Assembly (NCBI GenBank): GCA_018223415.1
Contig: JAGTTQ010000001.1
Coordinates: 1,130,365-1,194,364 of the forward strand
Direction of reading: 5' to 3'
Source of the DNA: Eubacteriaceae bacterium Marseille-Q4139
GTDB taxonomy: Bacteria > Bacillota > Clostridia > Lachnospirales > Lachnospiraceae
DNA length: 64,000 bases
The position numbers and the translations under genes were made by a program. Below, one piece after another: positions 50,573-59,132 of the stretch. Numbering within the stretch: the stretch's first letter is position 1; each line of letters opens with the position of its first letter. The notes below the pieces were generated by a model. It did not search any database. It had not been told where the DNA came from and saw nothing but the letters and a program-made list of their open reading frames with translations.

Positions 50573-50620
50573 GACCACTTTTGATAAAGTTTAGCGCTTG
50601 CTGAACTGCGGAGCGCGACG
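50573..50620. other. ICE-chromosome junction region (candidate attachment site)
   Basis: ICE genes end with the repeats above and the chromosome resumes with rpsI (stop at 50591-50593). The 3' end of rpsI is a known ICE integration site in Firmicutes. The exact core needs the other ICE end, which is outside the window. The rpsI coding sequence looks intact. Confidence 0.5.
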
Positions 50621-50983
50621 GGCAGCCTTGAGGCCGTACTTCTTTCTCTCTTTCATACGCGGATCTCTCGTCAGGAAGCCTGCTTTCTTAAGCACCGGGC
50701 GGTACTCAATGTCTGCATGAAGCAGGGCTCTTGCGATACCGTGACGGATTGCGCCGGCCTGGCCGGAAAAGCCGCCGCCGCGGACGTTAACCATTACGTC
50801 GAACTTGTCTGCTGTCTCAGTAGCAACAAGCGGCTGACGAACGATAACCTTTAAGGTTTCGAGGCCAAGATACTCGTCAATGTCTCTTTTATTGATTGTG
50901 ATTTTACCGGTACCAGCGGTAAGATATACTCTGGCGATAGATTTTTTTCTTCTTCCTGTTCCGTAGTATTTAGCGTTAGCCAT
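50591..50983 (-). CDS. rpsI: Ribosomal protein S9
   Basis: 130 aa, full length. YYGTGRRKKSIARVYLTAGT at the start and the universal C-terminus ARRAPQFSKR, whose last residues reach the ribosomal P site. Follows rplM by 27 nt in the conserved L13-S9 operon. Confidence 0.98.
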   Translation of the reverse strand: MANAKYYGTGRRKKSIARVYLTAGTGKITINKRDIDEYLGLETLKVIVRQPLVATETADKFDVMVNVRGGGFSGQAGAIRHGIARALLHADIEYRPVLKKAGFLTRDPRMKERKKYGLKAARRAPQFSKR

Positions 50984-51010
50984 TATGATTTCCTCCTTCC
51001 AGACCTTCTA

Positions 51011-51445
51011 TTAAAATTTGATTTCTAAAACTTCCGGCTTCTGAGCTGCCTGCTCGTGGTCAGCACCAGCATATACATGAAGCTTCGTAATCATGCTTCT
51101 TCCCAAAGGTCCCTTCGGAAGCATTCCCTTAACGGCTAACTCGATAACCTTCTCCGGCTTCTTAGCCATCATTTCTCTCAGCGTTGTCTCCTTCATTCCG
51201 CCTACATAATCGGAATGGCTGTAATAGATCTTCTGATCCAGTTTCTTTCCAGTTACCTTCACTTTGGAAGCGTTTACTACGATCACATAATCGCCGCAGT
51301 CCATATGCGGTGTAAAGATCGGTTTATTCTTTCCTCTCAGCACCTTGGCTACTTCAGATGCCAGACGTCCTAATGTATATCCCGTAGCATCAACTACATA
51401 CCATTTTCTTTCAATCGTTGCCGGACTGGCCATAAAGCTCTTCAT
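51011..51445 (-). CDS. rplM: Ribosomal protein L13
   Basis: 144 aa. KWYVVDATGYTLGRLASEVA, the KPIFTPHMDCGDYVIVVNAS core and GMLPKGPLGR are diagnostic for L13. AGGAGGTCAATCC before the ATG. Transcribed from the strong promoter at 51549-51577. Confidence 0.98.
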   Translation of the reverse strand: MKSFMASPATIERKWYVVDATGYTLGRLASEVAKVLRGKNKPIFTPHMDCGDYVIVVNASKVKVTGKKLDQKIYYSHSDYVGGMKETTLREMMAKKPEKVIELAVKGMLPKGPLGRSMITKLHVYAGADHEQAAQKPEVLEIKF

Positions 51446-51541
51446 GGATTGACCTCCTGTTTGTACTTAACCATTTCAGTTCCTGTATCGAAAAATACTG
51501 ATTCCGGGGCTATGGTACCAGCATTTTTGCCCGATGTCACA
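51446..51541 (-). promoter_or_regulatory. 5' leader of rplM-rpsI, possible L13 leader
   Basis: About 97 nt between the predicted transcription start and the L13 ATG, able to fold (for example AGTATTTTTCGATACA-type pairing). Autoregulatory L13 leaders are known in Firmicutes at this place; the match here was not tested. Confidence 0.35.
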
Positions 51542-51548
51542 TTTACAC

Positions 51549-51577
51549 ATTATATTATACTCTGTCGGGTGTGTCAA
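51549..51577 (-). promoter_or_regulatory. Promoter of rplM-rpsI
   Basis: Consensus TTGACA (51577-51572), 17 bp, TATAAT (51554-51549) on the minus strand. Confidence 0.88.
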
Positions 51578-51650
51578 CCATTTTTTCCTCAAATAACCGC
51601 AATTTTTCCCATAAAATAAGGGCTGGAGGCCCTTCCTGTTCCGGCGCGCA

Positions 51651-51697
51651 AAAAAGAATCCGGCCGCAGGCTTTGAAAGGCAAACGCTGCGGCCGGA
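51651..51697 (-). terminator. Terminator after the pxp/DUF1445 genes
   Basis: TCCGGCCGCAG / CTGCGGCCGGA arms (51659-51697), then a minus-strand T-rich tract (TTCTTTTT). Separates this operon from rplM. Confidence 0.9.
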
Positions 51698-51709
51698 CGG
51701 TTCCCGGCT

Positions 51710-52519
51710 TTATCTTCTCTTCTTCTTTTCAAGGTAATCGCTGAGTTCTGCATTCGTCACATCCGTGATAAACATATGCCCCGGCGCGTGGGTGATGACG
51801 AGCGGAAGCTTCGCCCGCTCCACAGCCGCCTGGGGCGTAACGCCGCAGGCCCAGAACACCGGGATTTCGCCGTCCCGGATCTCCACGCTGTCGCCGTAGT
51901 CAGGGCATGAAAGATCCGCAATCCCGATTTTTTCCGGATCTCCCATATAAATGGGTGCTCCATGGACATTTGGGCACCGCTCCGTAATCTCCACCGCCCG
52001 CATGGCATCGGCAGGCGTCATGGGACGCATGGTGCAGACAAGCGGCCCCTCAAACACACCGGCCTTCGCGCACTCGATGTTCGTCTTATACATCGGCACA
52101 TTGCACCCCATGGAAATATGGCGCACGTCGATGCCGGCAGCAAGAAGCGCCTCCTCAAAAGAAAAGCTGCACCCGATCAGGAAACCCACGAAGCCATCCT
52201 GCCAATAGGACGAAATGTCCGTCACCTCGTCTGCCAGCACGCCGTTTTTATAGATAAAATACCGCGGGATATCCGTCAGGATATTGGCGCCCTCGCCCAT
52301 GTCATGAACCATGGGGCTGCCCTCAAGGATTTCCAAAACAGGGCACGGCTTTGGGTTCTTTGCCGTAAATTCCTTAAAATCCGCCGCATACTCCCCCGGA
52401 AGGATCACGAGATTCGCCTGTGCATATCCGCCGCACATCCCGGCCGTAGGCCCGGTGATCTCCCCTCTTCGGATCCGCTCTCTTATCTCCTTTGGCCGGG
52501 CATTCCTCTCATCTGCCAT
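51710..52519 (-). CDS. DUF1445 putative hydro-lyase (YcsI-like)
   Basis: 269 aa. RERIRRGEITGPTAGMCGGY, VGFLIGCSFSFEEALLAAGI and HAPGHMFITD are conserved in this family, some of whose members act on D-glutamate (family knowledge). The location right after pxpC suggests a role in pyroglutamate/glutamate metabolism. Full length. Confidence 0.85.
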   Translation of the reverse strand: MADERNARPKEIRERIRRGEITGPTAGMCGGYAQANLVILPGEYAADFKEFTAKNPKPCPVLEILEGSPMVHDMGEGANILTDIPRYFIYKNGVLADEVTDISSYWQDGFVGFLIGCSFSFEEALLAAGIDVRHISMGCNVPMYKTNIECAKAGVFEGPLVCTMRPMTPADAMRAVEITERCPNVHGAPIYMGDPEKIGIADLSCPDYGDSVEIRDGEIPVFWACGVTPQAAVERAKLPLVITHAPGHMFITDVTNAELSDYLEKKKRR

Positions 52520-52531
52520 TTTGATTTCCTC

Positions 52532-53629
52532 CTAAAGGTTCCGCACGGCCTCCCTGGCAAGATCCACAAGGAATTCCTGCCCGTTCACCACGACGCGGTA
52601 TGTGCCTTTTTTCTCCCAGTACGTCTCATCCTCGCTGGCCGCTGCCGCGATGGCCACCGCCTGCGCCTCCGACGACGGCACTGCTGCCGTATTCAGGGCA
52701 TCGGAAAGCTCATGAAGCCGCTTCTTCTCCTCGCAGTAAAGCCTCTGTGCCTCCTCGATATCCACCTTCTCAAACCGGATCTGATACCCCGGACGGCACT
52801 GGGCAAGGCGCGGAAGATCCGCAGAGATCACATTGGCAATCTTTGTATAGCCGCCCGTTGTCTGATGGTCAGCCATCATTACGATGGGATTTCCGTGGGA
52901 CGGAACCTGGACAGCGCCGAAGCTGATTCCGTCGGTGATGATGTCGCCGCCGTTTTTATGCTCGATCACAGGCCCTTCCATCCGGCAGCCCATGCGGTCG
53001 TATTCATTAGAGATCGTGTAGACACTCCCCAAAAACGTCCGGATTCCGGCTGCCGTAAAGCAGTCGTCCTGCGGCCCCATGAGAACCCGCAGCGTACACT
53101 CCCTGGAAGAAAAATCCTCCGGCGAAAGCTTCCTCTTCCCCATATTCGGCAGCCATGTTTTCGGCGCCGAAAAACCAATCTCATCGCCGGCTCCAAGCTT
53201 TCTTCCCTCAAAGCCGCCGATTTTCGACTTTAAGTTCGTGGACTTGCTGCCCATGACAGACGGGACATCGAGCCCGCCGGCAAAGGCCAGATACGCCCGG
53301 CTCCCCGAAAACATCCCGGCAAAGCTTAAGGTCTCGCCCTTATGGACATGCACGGCCTCATACCGCGGCATGGGCTTCCCGGAAAGCTTCGCTCCCAGGT
53401 CACCGCCGGTGAGGGCGACGATATTGTCCTCCGTAAACTCGATCATCGGCCCCATCATCGTAACCTCGATGACGGCCTCTTTTTCACTGTTCCCCACTAA
53501 AATATTTGCCAGCGCAGCAGAGCGGGTGTCCATGACGCCGGACACCGACATGCCCGTCTCCTGGAAGCCGTACCGTCCCATGTCCTGAATCGTCGTCAGG
53601 AAACCGCCGTTTATGATTTTGATGCCCAT
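52532..53629 (-). CDS. pxpC: 5-oxoprolinase subunit C (biotin-dependent carboxyltransferase domain)
   Basis: 365 aa. GFLTTIQDMGRYGFQETGMS at the start, GDLGAKLSGKPMPRYEAVHV and the late HQTTGGYTKIANVISADLPR are typical of KipA/PxpC. With PxpA and PxpB it hydrolyses 5-oxoproline to glutamate using ATP. Shares the base at 53629 with the pxpB stop. The C-terminal 35 residues are a little longer than usual. Confidence 0.92.
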   Translation of the reverse strand: MGIKIINGGFLTTIQDMGRYGFQETGMSVSGVMDTRSAALANILVGNSEKEAVIEVTMMGPMIEFTEDNIVALTGGDLGAKLSGKPMPRYEAVHVHKGETLSFAGMFSGSRAYLAFAGGLDVPSVMGSKSTNLKSKIGGFEGRKLGAGDEIGFSAPKTWLPNMGKRKLSPEDFSSRECTLRVLMGPQDDCFTAAGIRTFLGSVYTISNEYDRMGCRMEGPVIEHKNGGDIITDGISFGAVQVPSHGNPIVMMADHQTTGGYTKIANVISADLPRLAQCRPGYQIRFEKVDIEEAQRLYCEEKKRLHELSDALNTAAVPSSEAQAVAIAAAASEDETYWEKKGTYRVVVNGQEFLVDLAREAVRNL

Positions 53630-54360
53630 TACTCCGCCTCCTTTTCATAGGTGACGCAGGAGTACGTGCCAGCCGCCGCCTGCTCTTCGATTTCCTTATA
53701 TTCCTCTTCCGTCACCGGGCGGAATTTTATGTACTGCCCCGCCTCCAAAAGCACGGGCTTTTCCCTGTCCGCATCGTAGAGCTTCACCGGCGTCCGGCCA
53801 ATGAGCTGCCAGCCGCCCGGCGATGCCACGGGATAAATCCCCGTCTGCTCGCCGGCAATCCCGACGGAGCCGCCTTCAATTTTCACCCGCGGGCTCTTTA
53901 ACCGCGGCGTCGCAATCTTCTTATTCATGCCGCCGAGGTACGGGAAACCGGCGATAAAGCCGAGCATATAAATCAGGTATTCCTCCGACGTGTGAAGCCG
54001 GATCACCTCGTCCGGCGTCATGTGGTTATGTTCTGCCACAAATTCCAGATCCGGCCCCATCTCCCCGCCGTAGAGGACGGGAATCTCCACCACCGTTGGC
54101 GGCGGGATCTGGACGCTCCCGATATGTTTCATGACCTCGCCAAACCGTTTCGTAAGTTCACCGAAAGAAACCGTCTCCGGCTCATAGACAACAAGCAGAG
54201 ACCGGTACGTCGGCACCGTCTCAACGATCCCCTCGATCTGTTCCTTCTCCAAAGCAATCTTAAACGCCCGGATCTTCCGGTTGATCTCCGGGCTGATTTC
54301 GTTTCCGAACTCCACGCAGACAGCAGAATCCCCGGAAACAAGATATCTGACATCGCTCAT
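53629..54360 (-). CDS. pxpB: 5-oxoprolinase subunit B (KipI-like)
   Basis: 243 aa. VRYLVSGDSAVCVEFGNEIS, ETVPTYRSLLVVYEP, FIAGFPYLGGMNKKIATPRL and GEQTGIYPVASPGGWQLIGR are the KipI/PxpB landmarks. Part of the pxpA-pxpB-pxpC operon. Confidence 0.94.
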   Translation of the reverse strand: MSDVRYLVSGDSAVCVEFGNEISPEINRKIRAFKIALEKEQIEGIVETVPTYRSLLVVYEPETVSFGELTKRFGEVMKHIGSVQIPPPTVVEIPVLYGGEMGPDLEFVAEHNHMTPDEVIRLHTSEEYLIYMLGFIAGFPYLGGMNKKIATPRLKSPRVKIEGGSVGIAGEQTGIYPVASPGGWQLIGRTPVKLYDADREKPVLLEAGQYIKFRPVTEEEYKEIEEQAAAGTYSCVTYEKEAE

Positions 54361-54372
54361 GGCTTCCTCCCC

Positions 54373-55131
54373 TTATTTTAAGCTCTTTATCTCCACGCCC
54401 TCAGAAATCAGCGTCTCACGGATGTTCTTTACAAAGGCCAGCGCCTTGGGATTGTCGCCGTGGACGCAGATGGAATCCGCCTTGATGGCAATGTCATTTC
54501 CGTTGATGGAGGTCACTTTTCCCTCTTTCACCATGCGGACGACGCGTTTGATCGCCAGCTCCTCGTCTTTAATCATCGCGCCCGGGAGCTTTCTGGAAAC
54601 CAGCGTCCCGTCATCGTTGTAGGCGCGGTCAGCAAACACCTCGCTGGCAGCCCGGAGCCCGACGGCCTCTGCCGCCGAAATCATCTTGGAGCCTGCAAGC
54701 CCCATGAAAATGATGTCCGGATCCACCTCATAAACGGCCTCGCACATGGCCCGCGCCAGCTTCTCGTCCACAGCCGCCATGTTGTAAATGGCGCCATGGG
54801 GCTTTACATGCTGGATTGTCATTCCATGGCTCTTCGTAAAAGCCGACAGCGCGCCAAGCTGGTACTTCACATACGCCTTTGTCTCCTCCGGCGTCACCGC
54901 CATGTTCCGGCGGCCGAAGCCCATAAGATCCGGGAAACCAGGATGTGCTCCCACGGCCGTTCCAAATTCCTTCGCCAGGGCCACGGTTTTCTCCATCACC
55001 ATGGGATCGCCGGCATGCCATCCGCAGGCCACGTTCGCAGAGGAAACATACTTTAAGATTTCTTCGTCCATCCCGATGGTATAATTTCCAAAGCTTTCCC
55101 CCAGATCACTGTTTAAATCCACAAAAAACAT
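54373..55131 (-). CDS. pxpA: 5-oxoprolinase subunit A (LamB/YcsF family)
   Basis: 252 aa from an ATG at 55131 (GGAGGCAGATTT). VDLNSDLGESFGNYTIGMDE, ANVACGWHAGDPMVM, GAHPGFPDLMGFGRRNM and VKPHGAIYN are diagnostic. First gene of the operon; promoter at 55197-55225. Confidence 0.95.
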   Translation of the reverse strand: MFFVDLNSDLGESFGNYTIGMDEEILKYVSSANVACGWHAGDPMVMEKTVALAKEFGTAVGAHPGFPDLMGFGRRNMAVTPEETKAYVKYQLGALSAFTKSHGMTIQHVKPHGAIYNMAAVDEKLARAMCEAVYEVDPDIIFMGLAGSKMISAAEAVGLRAASEVFADRAYNDDGTLVSRKLPGAMIKDEELAIKRVVRMVKEGKVTSINGNDIAIKADSICVHGDNPKALAFVKNIRETLISEGVEIKSLK

Positions 55132-55196
55132 AAATCTGCCTCCTTTTATCCACAGCCGGCCCATCTTTTCCACCGGCCGCCTTCCTTCTCCCCTTT

Positions 55197-55225
55197 ATTC
55201 TATCCGACTTTTTCTGTCAAATCAA
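55197..55225 (-). promoter_or_regulatory. Promoter of the pxp operon
   Basis: Minus strand TTGATT (55225-55220), 17 bp, TAGAAT (55202-55197), about 65 nt before the pxpA start. Confidence 0.6.
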
Positions 55226-55232
55226 GCGGCAA

Positions 55233-55706
55233 TTACCAGTCTTTTCCACGGCGGCACCGGAGAAAATTGGCGATCAGCCGCACCATGAGAAATACCGTAA
55301 GAAGAATCCAGATCCCGAAATACGCCGCATAGAAATTGCCGATACCCGCCCTGGCGAACGCCGAAATCAGAAGGCCCGCGGCGGCAGACGGCAGAACAAG
55401 AATTGCATACGGATAAAGGATCTGTTTGTAGGGCATCGCTTCTCCTTTTAATATGAAATTCCGTGTGAGAACCGCATCGCCGATGACATAGACCGTCGAA
55501 CAAAACCCGGAAAAGCGGTCAGAAAAATCAAGGAGCGCAAACCGCTTATCTGTCATGGCCCAGAACTCCTCGCTCCCTGACACAAGGCCGTCCAGGGAAA
55601 AAGCTGCATTCAGCACCACCTGTGAAGCGGAGTACACCAGCACGCCGGTAAAAAAGACAGCCGCTAACAGCCACCATGCAATCCGGTATCCCTTCTTTTC
55701 TTTCAT
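55233..55706 (-). CDS. Small membrane protein, unknown
   Basis: 157 aa with an N-terminal membrane helix (WWLLAAVFFTGVLVYSASQV), an internal charged region, and two C-terminal helices (ILYPYAILVLPSAAAGLLIS and AAYFGIWILLTVFLMVRLIA). No family recognised. It stands alone, between the pxp promoter and the terminator of the truA operon. Confidence 0.65.
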   Translation of the reverse strand: MKEKKGYRIAWWLLAAVFFTGVLVYSASQVVLNAAFSLDGLVSGSEEFWAMTDKRFALLDFSDRFSGFCSTVYVIGDAVLTRNFILKGEAMPYKQILYPYAILVLPSAAAGLLISAFARAGIGNFYAAYFGIWILLTVFLMVRLIANFLRCRRGKDW

Positions 55707-55802
55707 TTACGCACCTCCGTTATGTCATATGTATGTCTTCATTCTGCCATAAATCGCGGGTGGGTGCAAGAGGGAGTTCCGGCAGAAAACGCGCCCCATA
55801 TA

Positions 55803-55830
55803 AAAAAGACGTGCAGACTCGCCGCACGCC
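55803..55830 (-). terminator. Terminator of the ecf-truA-GNAT transcript
   Basis: Minus strand GGCGTGC / GCACGTC stem (one G-T pair) with a 9-nt loop, then TTTTTTAT. Confidence 0.75.
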
Positions 55831-55852
55831 TTTCTCACATATTTCCAAAAAG

Positions 55853-56350
55853 TTACCTCAAAACCTTCTCCCGTCTCTCCCCCACATAATCTCCTTCCCG
55901 GCATTCTCCGACAACCTCATATCCCAGGCCGTCATAAAATTTCCCGAGGGCCTCTGCGCCCTTCTTGGCATCCAGGCGCACCGCGTCCATCCCCTGCTCC
56001 CTTCCGTATGCCTCAATGAACGCCAAAAGCGCCTTCCCCGTTCCGGGATATGCCGTATCCGTCACCAGATGGTGCACATAAAAAGCCGACCGATCCGTCT
56101 CCCATGCGGAATCCTCGGTGAATACCGCTGCTGCACCAGCAATCTGTTTTCCGCAGACTGCCACAAACATCGCGCCTTCCCTGACCAGCTTCTCAAAATA
56201 AGACGGCGGATAAATGGAGAGATAATCTTCTTTATTCCACTGGGAAATCTGCTTTTCATCCATCCAGCGAATCCGCTTCTCAATCAGCTCCACGACGGCC
56301 GCCGCTTCGCCCTCTTTCGCCTTCCGAATATCAAGCGTCACATTCTCCAT
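55853..56350 (-). CDS. GNAT family N-acetyltransferase
   Basis: 165 aa from an ATG at 56350. LDIRKAKEGEAAAVVELIEK, MFVAVCGKQIAGAAAVF, VHHLVTDTAYPGTGKALLAF (acetyl-CoA loop) and FYDGLGYEVVGECREGDYVG. Substrate unknown. Its start lies inside the truA end (20-nt overlap), so they are co-translated. Confidence 0.88.
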   Translation of the reverse strand: MENVTLDIRKAKEGEAAAVVELIEKRIRWMDEKQISQWNKEDYLSIYPPSYFEKLVREGAMFVAVCGKQIAGAAAVFTEDSAWETDRSAFYVHHLVTDTAYPGTGKALLAFIEAYGREQGMDAVRLDAKKGAEALGKFYDGLGYEVVGECREGDYVGERREKVLR

Positions 56351-57392
56351 GCCCTTTCTCCTTCTCCTGCGGCGCATACACCGCCTGCCACAGCCCGTCT
56401 TCCCACCGTTTTAACCGGTAAAACCCGTACTGCTCTTCCTCCGAAACCTCGCATTCCTCCGGAACCGTCACAAAAACCTCCTTTGCGCCGTTCCGGTACG
56501 CCTGATGTACCATCCGCCGGATGAGCCGCAAAAGCTCTGCCTTCTCACAAAACCGGATTCTCAGAACAGATTTCCCTGACGTCTCCGTCTCGCTCTGATC
56601 GAGAACATAGCTCCAATGCTCATTTTCCCCGGAAACCGCAGGCGACAGTGCCTTCTCGTACTCAATCCCCACAAGCGTCAGCCCCTTGGCCGGCGCCGTC
56701 TGGCCGGCCGCCTGCCGGTCACGGCTCTCCAGGATTTCCTTCACATGCTCCGGCGGATACACGCCCATGCCAGCCTTCATAAGCGTCCCGGCGATAATCC
56801 GTACCATATTATAAAGGAAGCCGCTGCCGCTCAGACGGATCGTGATGATATCATCCTCTCCTTTTGTGACCGACACCTGATAAAGCGTCCGCACCGTCTC
56901 CTCCGCCTGGTGCCTGGCAGAACAAAACGCGGCAAAGTCATGCTCGCCCACCAGATACGCCGCCGCCTTTTTCATCTTCTCCACATCCAGCGGAAAATAG
57001 CAGAAATGGGCATACAGCCGCTTTGTCGGCACATCAATCCGGCAGTTTAAAATCATATATTCATACGTTTTCACGCAGTTCTGCTTCCTCGGATGCCAGG
57101 TGAGCGGCACCTCCGCGGACTCCAGAACCCGGATGTCCTCGGGAAGCCTTTGGTTTAACGCAAAACAGAGCTTATCTCCGGGGATCCTGCTCTCCGTGTC
57201 AAATACAGCCACGTTTCCCAGGGCATGAACGCCGGAATCCGTCCGGCTCGCCCCCACCACGCAGATTTCCTCCTTTAAAAGCTCTGAAACTGCTTTATTT
57301 AAAACCTCTTCAATCGTCACACCGTTGGGCTGGAGCTGCCAGCCGCAGTATCCGGTTCCGTCATAGGCAACCGTCAGTCTGATCCGCTTCAA
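56331..57392 (-). CDS. truA: tRNA pseudouridine synthase A with C-terminal extension
   Basis: 353 aa; the usual TruA is about 245-270. Residues 1-250 are standard: LTVAYDGTGYCGWQLQPNGV, catalytic Asp in ASRTDSGVHALGN, FYPL-like and GSGFLYNMVRIIAGTL segments; it makes pseudouridine 38-40 in tRNA anticodon stems. Residues 255-353 add a small alpha/beta region (RIRFCEKAELLRLIRRMVHQ, KEVFVTVPEECEVSEEEQYG) of unknown function. The gene follows ecfT, as in many Firmicutes. Confidence 0.93.
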   Translation of the reverse strand: MKRIRLTVAYDGTGYCGWQLQPNGVTIEEVLNKAVSELLKEEICVVGASRTDSGVHALGNVAVFDTESRIPGDKLCFALNQRLPEDIRVLESAEVPLTWHPRKQNCVKTYEYMILNCRIDVPTKRLYAHFCYFPLDVEKMKKAAAYLVGEHDFAAFCSARHQAEETVRTLYQVSVTKGEDDIITIRLSGSGFLYNMVRIIAGTLMKAGMGVYPPEHVKEILESRDRQAAGQTAPAKGLTLVGIEYEKALSPAVSGENEHWSYVLDQSETETSGKSVLRIRFCEKAELLRLIRRMVHQAYRNGAKEVFVTVPEECEVSEEEQYGFYRLKRWEDGLWQAVYAPQEKEKGHGECDA

Positions 57393-57407
57393 AATCCCAT
57401 TCTCCCA

Positions 57408-58208
57408 CTATAAAAGAATCTTAAACGCCAGCGACGCAAGGAAATAGACGAGATAGACGGCATACGTCTTCTTATCGCGCCCTTCATAGTGCAGGGGCTT
57501 CATCTTCGTCCTGCCCTCGCCGCCCCGATAACATCTGGCCTCCATGGCCATGGCAAGATCCGTGGCCCGCCGGAACGCAGAAATAAACAACGGCACCAGA
57601 AGCGGCACCATGGCCTTCGCCTTCTGAATCAGGTTCCCGCTCTCAAAATCAGCGCCTCTCGCCATCTGCGCCTTCATGATTTTATCCGTCTCTTCCACGA
57701 GAATCGGAATAAACCGCAGGGCGATGGACATCATCATGGACACTTCATGTACCGGCACGCCGACGCGGTTCAAAAAGCCCAGGCTCTTTTCCAGCCCATC
57801 CGTGAGCTGGTTCGGCGTCGTCGTCAGCGTGAGGATTGTGGAACCCATCACGAGAAAAATCAGCCGCACTGCCATGAACGTCGCCAGTTCCAGCCCCTCC
57901 CAGGTCATCTGAAGGAAGCCGATCTTAAAAATCGGCGTTCCCGGCGTCAGGAACAGGTTGAAGCTGACGCTGATTAAAAGCAGGAACACGATGGCCTTTA
58001 AGCCGCGCACCATGAACTTCACAGGCACATTGGAAAGCTTAATGGCAAGCACAAGAAACAGTGCCGCCGCCGCGTAGCCAAACAGGCTGTCTGCCAGAAA
58101 CAGCGTCACAATATATACAAGCGTTCCGAACAGCTTCGTCCGCGGATCCAGCCTGTGAAGGACGGAATCCGTCGGATAATACTGTCCAAGTGTGATATCT
58201 CTTAACAT
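57408..58208 (-). CDS. ecfT: ECF transporter transmembrane component EcfT
   Basis: 266 aa from an ATG at 58208 (GGAGGAAATGAA). YYPTDSVLHRLDPRTKL at the start, five hydrophobic segments, and two coupling Ala-Arg-Gly motifs (AQMARGADF and AMEARCYRG), the second with Cys for Gly. Couples EcfA1/A2 ATP hydrolysis to vitamin or metal uptake through exchangeable S components. Confidence 0.93.
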   Translation of the reverse strand: MLRDITLGQYYPTDSVLHRLDPRTKLFGTLVYIVTLFLADSLFGYAAAALFLVLAIKLSNVPVKFMVRGLKAIVFLLLISVSFNLFLTPGTPIFKIGFLQMTWEGLELATFMAVRLIFLVMGSTILTLTTTPNQLTDGLEKSLGFLNRVGVPVHEVSMMMSIALRFIPILVEETDKIMKAQMARGADFESGNLIQKAKAMVPLLVPLFISAFRRATDLAMAMEARCYRGGEGRTKMKPLHYEGRDKKTYAVYLVYFLASLAFKILL

Positions 58209-58274
58209 TTCATTTCCTCCAGGTCTTTCTGCCGCAGCCGCCGGCGGCATGAAAGCGATTCTCTTCCGTCCAGG

Positions 58275-59132
58275 CTAACGCCTGTTTTCCCTCCAGACCG
58301 CTAAAATTGCGTCTCTTGCCTCTTCGATGGTCGTCAGGTCTTCCCCGATGGGAATTCCCCGCTCCCTTAAGGCATGAACCACATAAGTGATCTGCGGCGC
58401 CGCAAGCCCCATGGCCTCTAACTCCTTATAATGCCGGAACACTTCCTTCGGCGTCCCGTCAAACGCCTTCTCCCCGTGGTTCATCACCACGAGCCTGTCC
58501 ACATACTTCGCCACGTCCTCCATGCTGTGAGAGACGAGGATTACCGTCATCCCCTGCTCCCTGTGGAGCGTTTCCACGAGTCCCAGAATGTCGTCACGCC
58601 CCTTCGGGTCAAGACCGGCCGTCGGCTCGTCTAAAATTAACACTTCCGGCTTCATGGCGAGGACGCCTGCAATGGCGACACGCCGCTTCTGGCCGCCGGA
58701 AAGCTCAAAGGGCGACTGGCTGTAAAAGCTCTCGTCCAGCCCCACAAGATGCAGGGCTTCCTTCGCCCGCGTCTCGATCTCCTCACTGGAAAGGCCAAGA
58801 TTTTTCGGCCCGAAGCAGACGTCCGTAAACACATCCACTTCAAAAAGCTGATGCTCCGGGTACTGGAACACCAGCCCTACCTTGCTCCTTAACTCCTTCA
58901 TGGAAAAGCCCTCGGAATAGATGCTCGTCCCGTTATAGAGGATGTCGCCGCTTGTGGCCTTAAGAAGGCCGTTCAAATGCTGGGTCAGCGTGGACTTTCC
59001 GGAACCTGTGTGGCCGATCAGCCCGATAAACTCCCCGTCTTCAATCGTCAGGCTCACATCCTTCAAGGCGTACTGCTCAAACACGGTTCCCTGGCCGTAA
59101 ACATGATTCAGATGTTCAATCTTAATTGCCAT
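58275..59132 (-). CDS. ecfA2: ECF transporter ATPase EcfA2
   Basis: 285 aa from an ATG at 59132. Walker A GHTGSGKSTLTQH, Q-loop VFQYPEHQLF, signature LSGGQKRRVAIAG, Walker B VLILDEPTAGLD. Overlaps the ecfA1 stop by 11 nt. Confidence 0.95.
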   Translation of the reverse strand: MAIKIEHLNHVYGQGTVFEQYALKDVSLTIEDGEFIGLIGHTGSGKSTLTQHLNGLLKATSGDILYNGTSIYSEGFSMKELRSKVGLVFQYPEHQLFEVDVFTDVCFGPKNLGLSSEEIETRAKEALHLVGLDESFYSQSPFELSGGQKRRVAIAGVLAMKPEVLILDEPTAGLDPKGRDDILGLVETLHREQGMTVILVSHSMEDVAKYVDRLVVMNHGEKAFDGTPKEVFRHYKELEAMGLAAPQITYVVHALRERGIPIGEDLTTIEEARDAILAVWRENRR

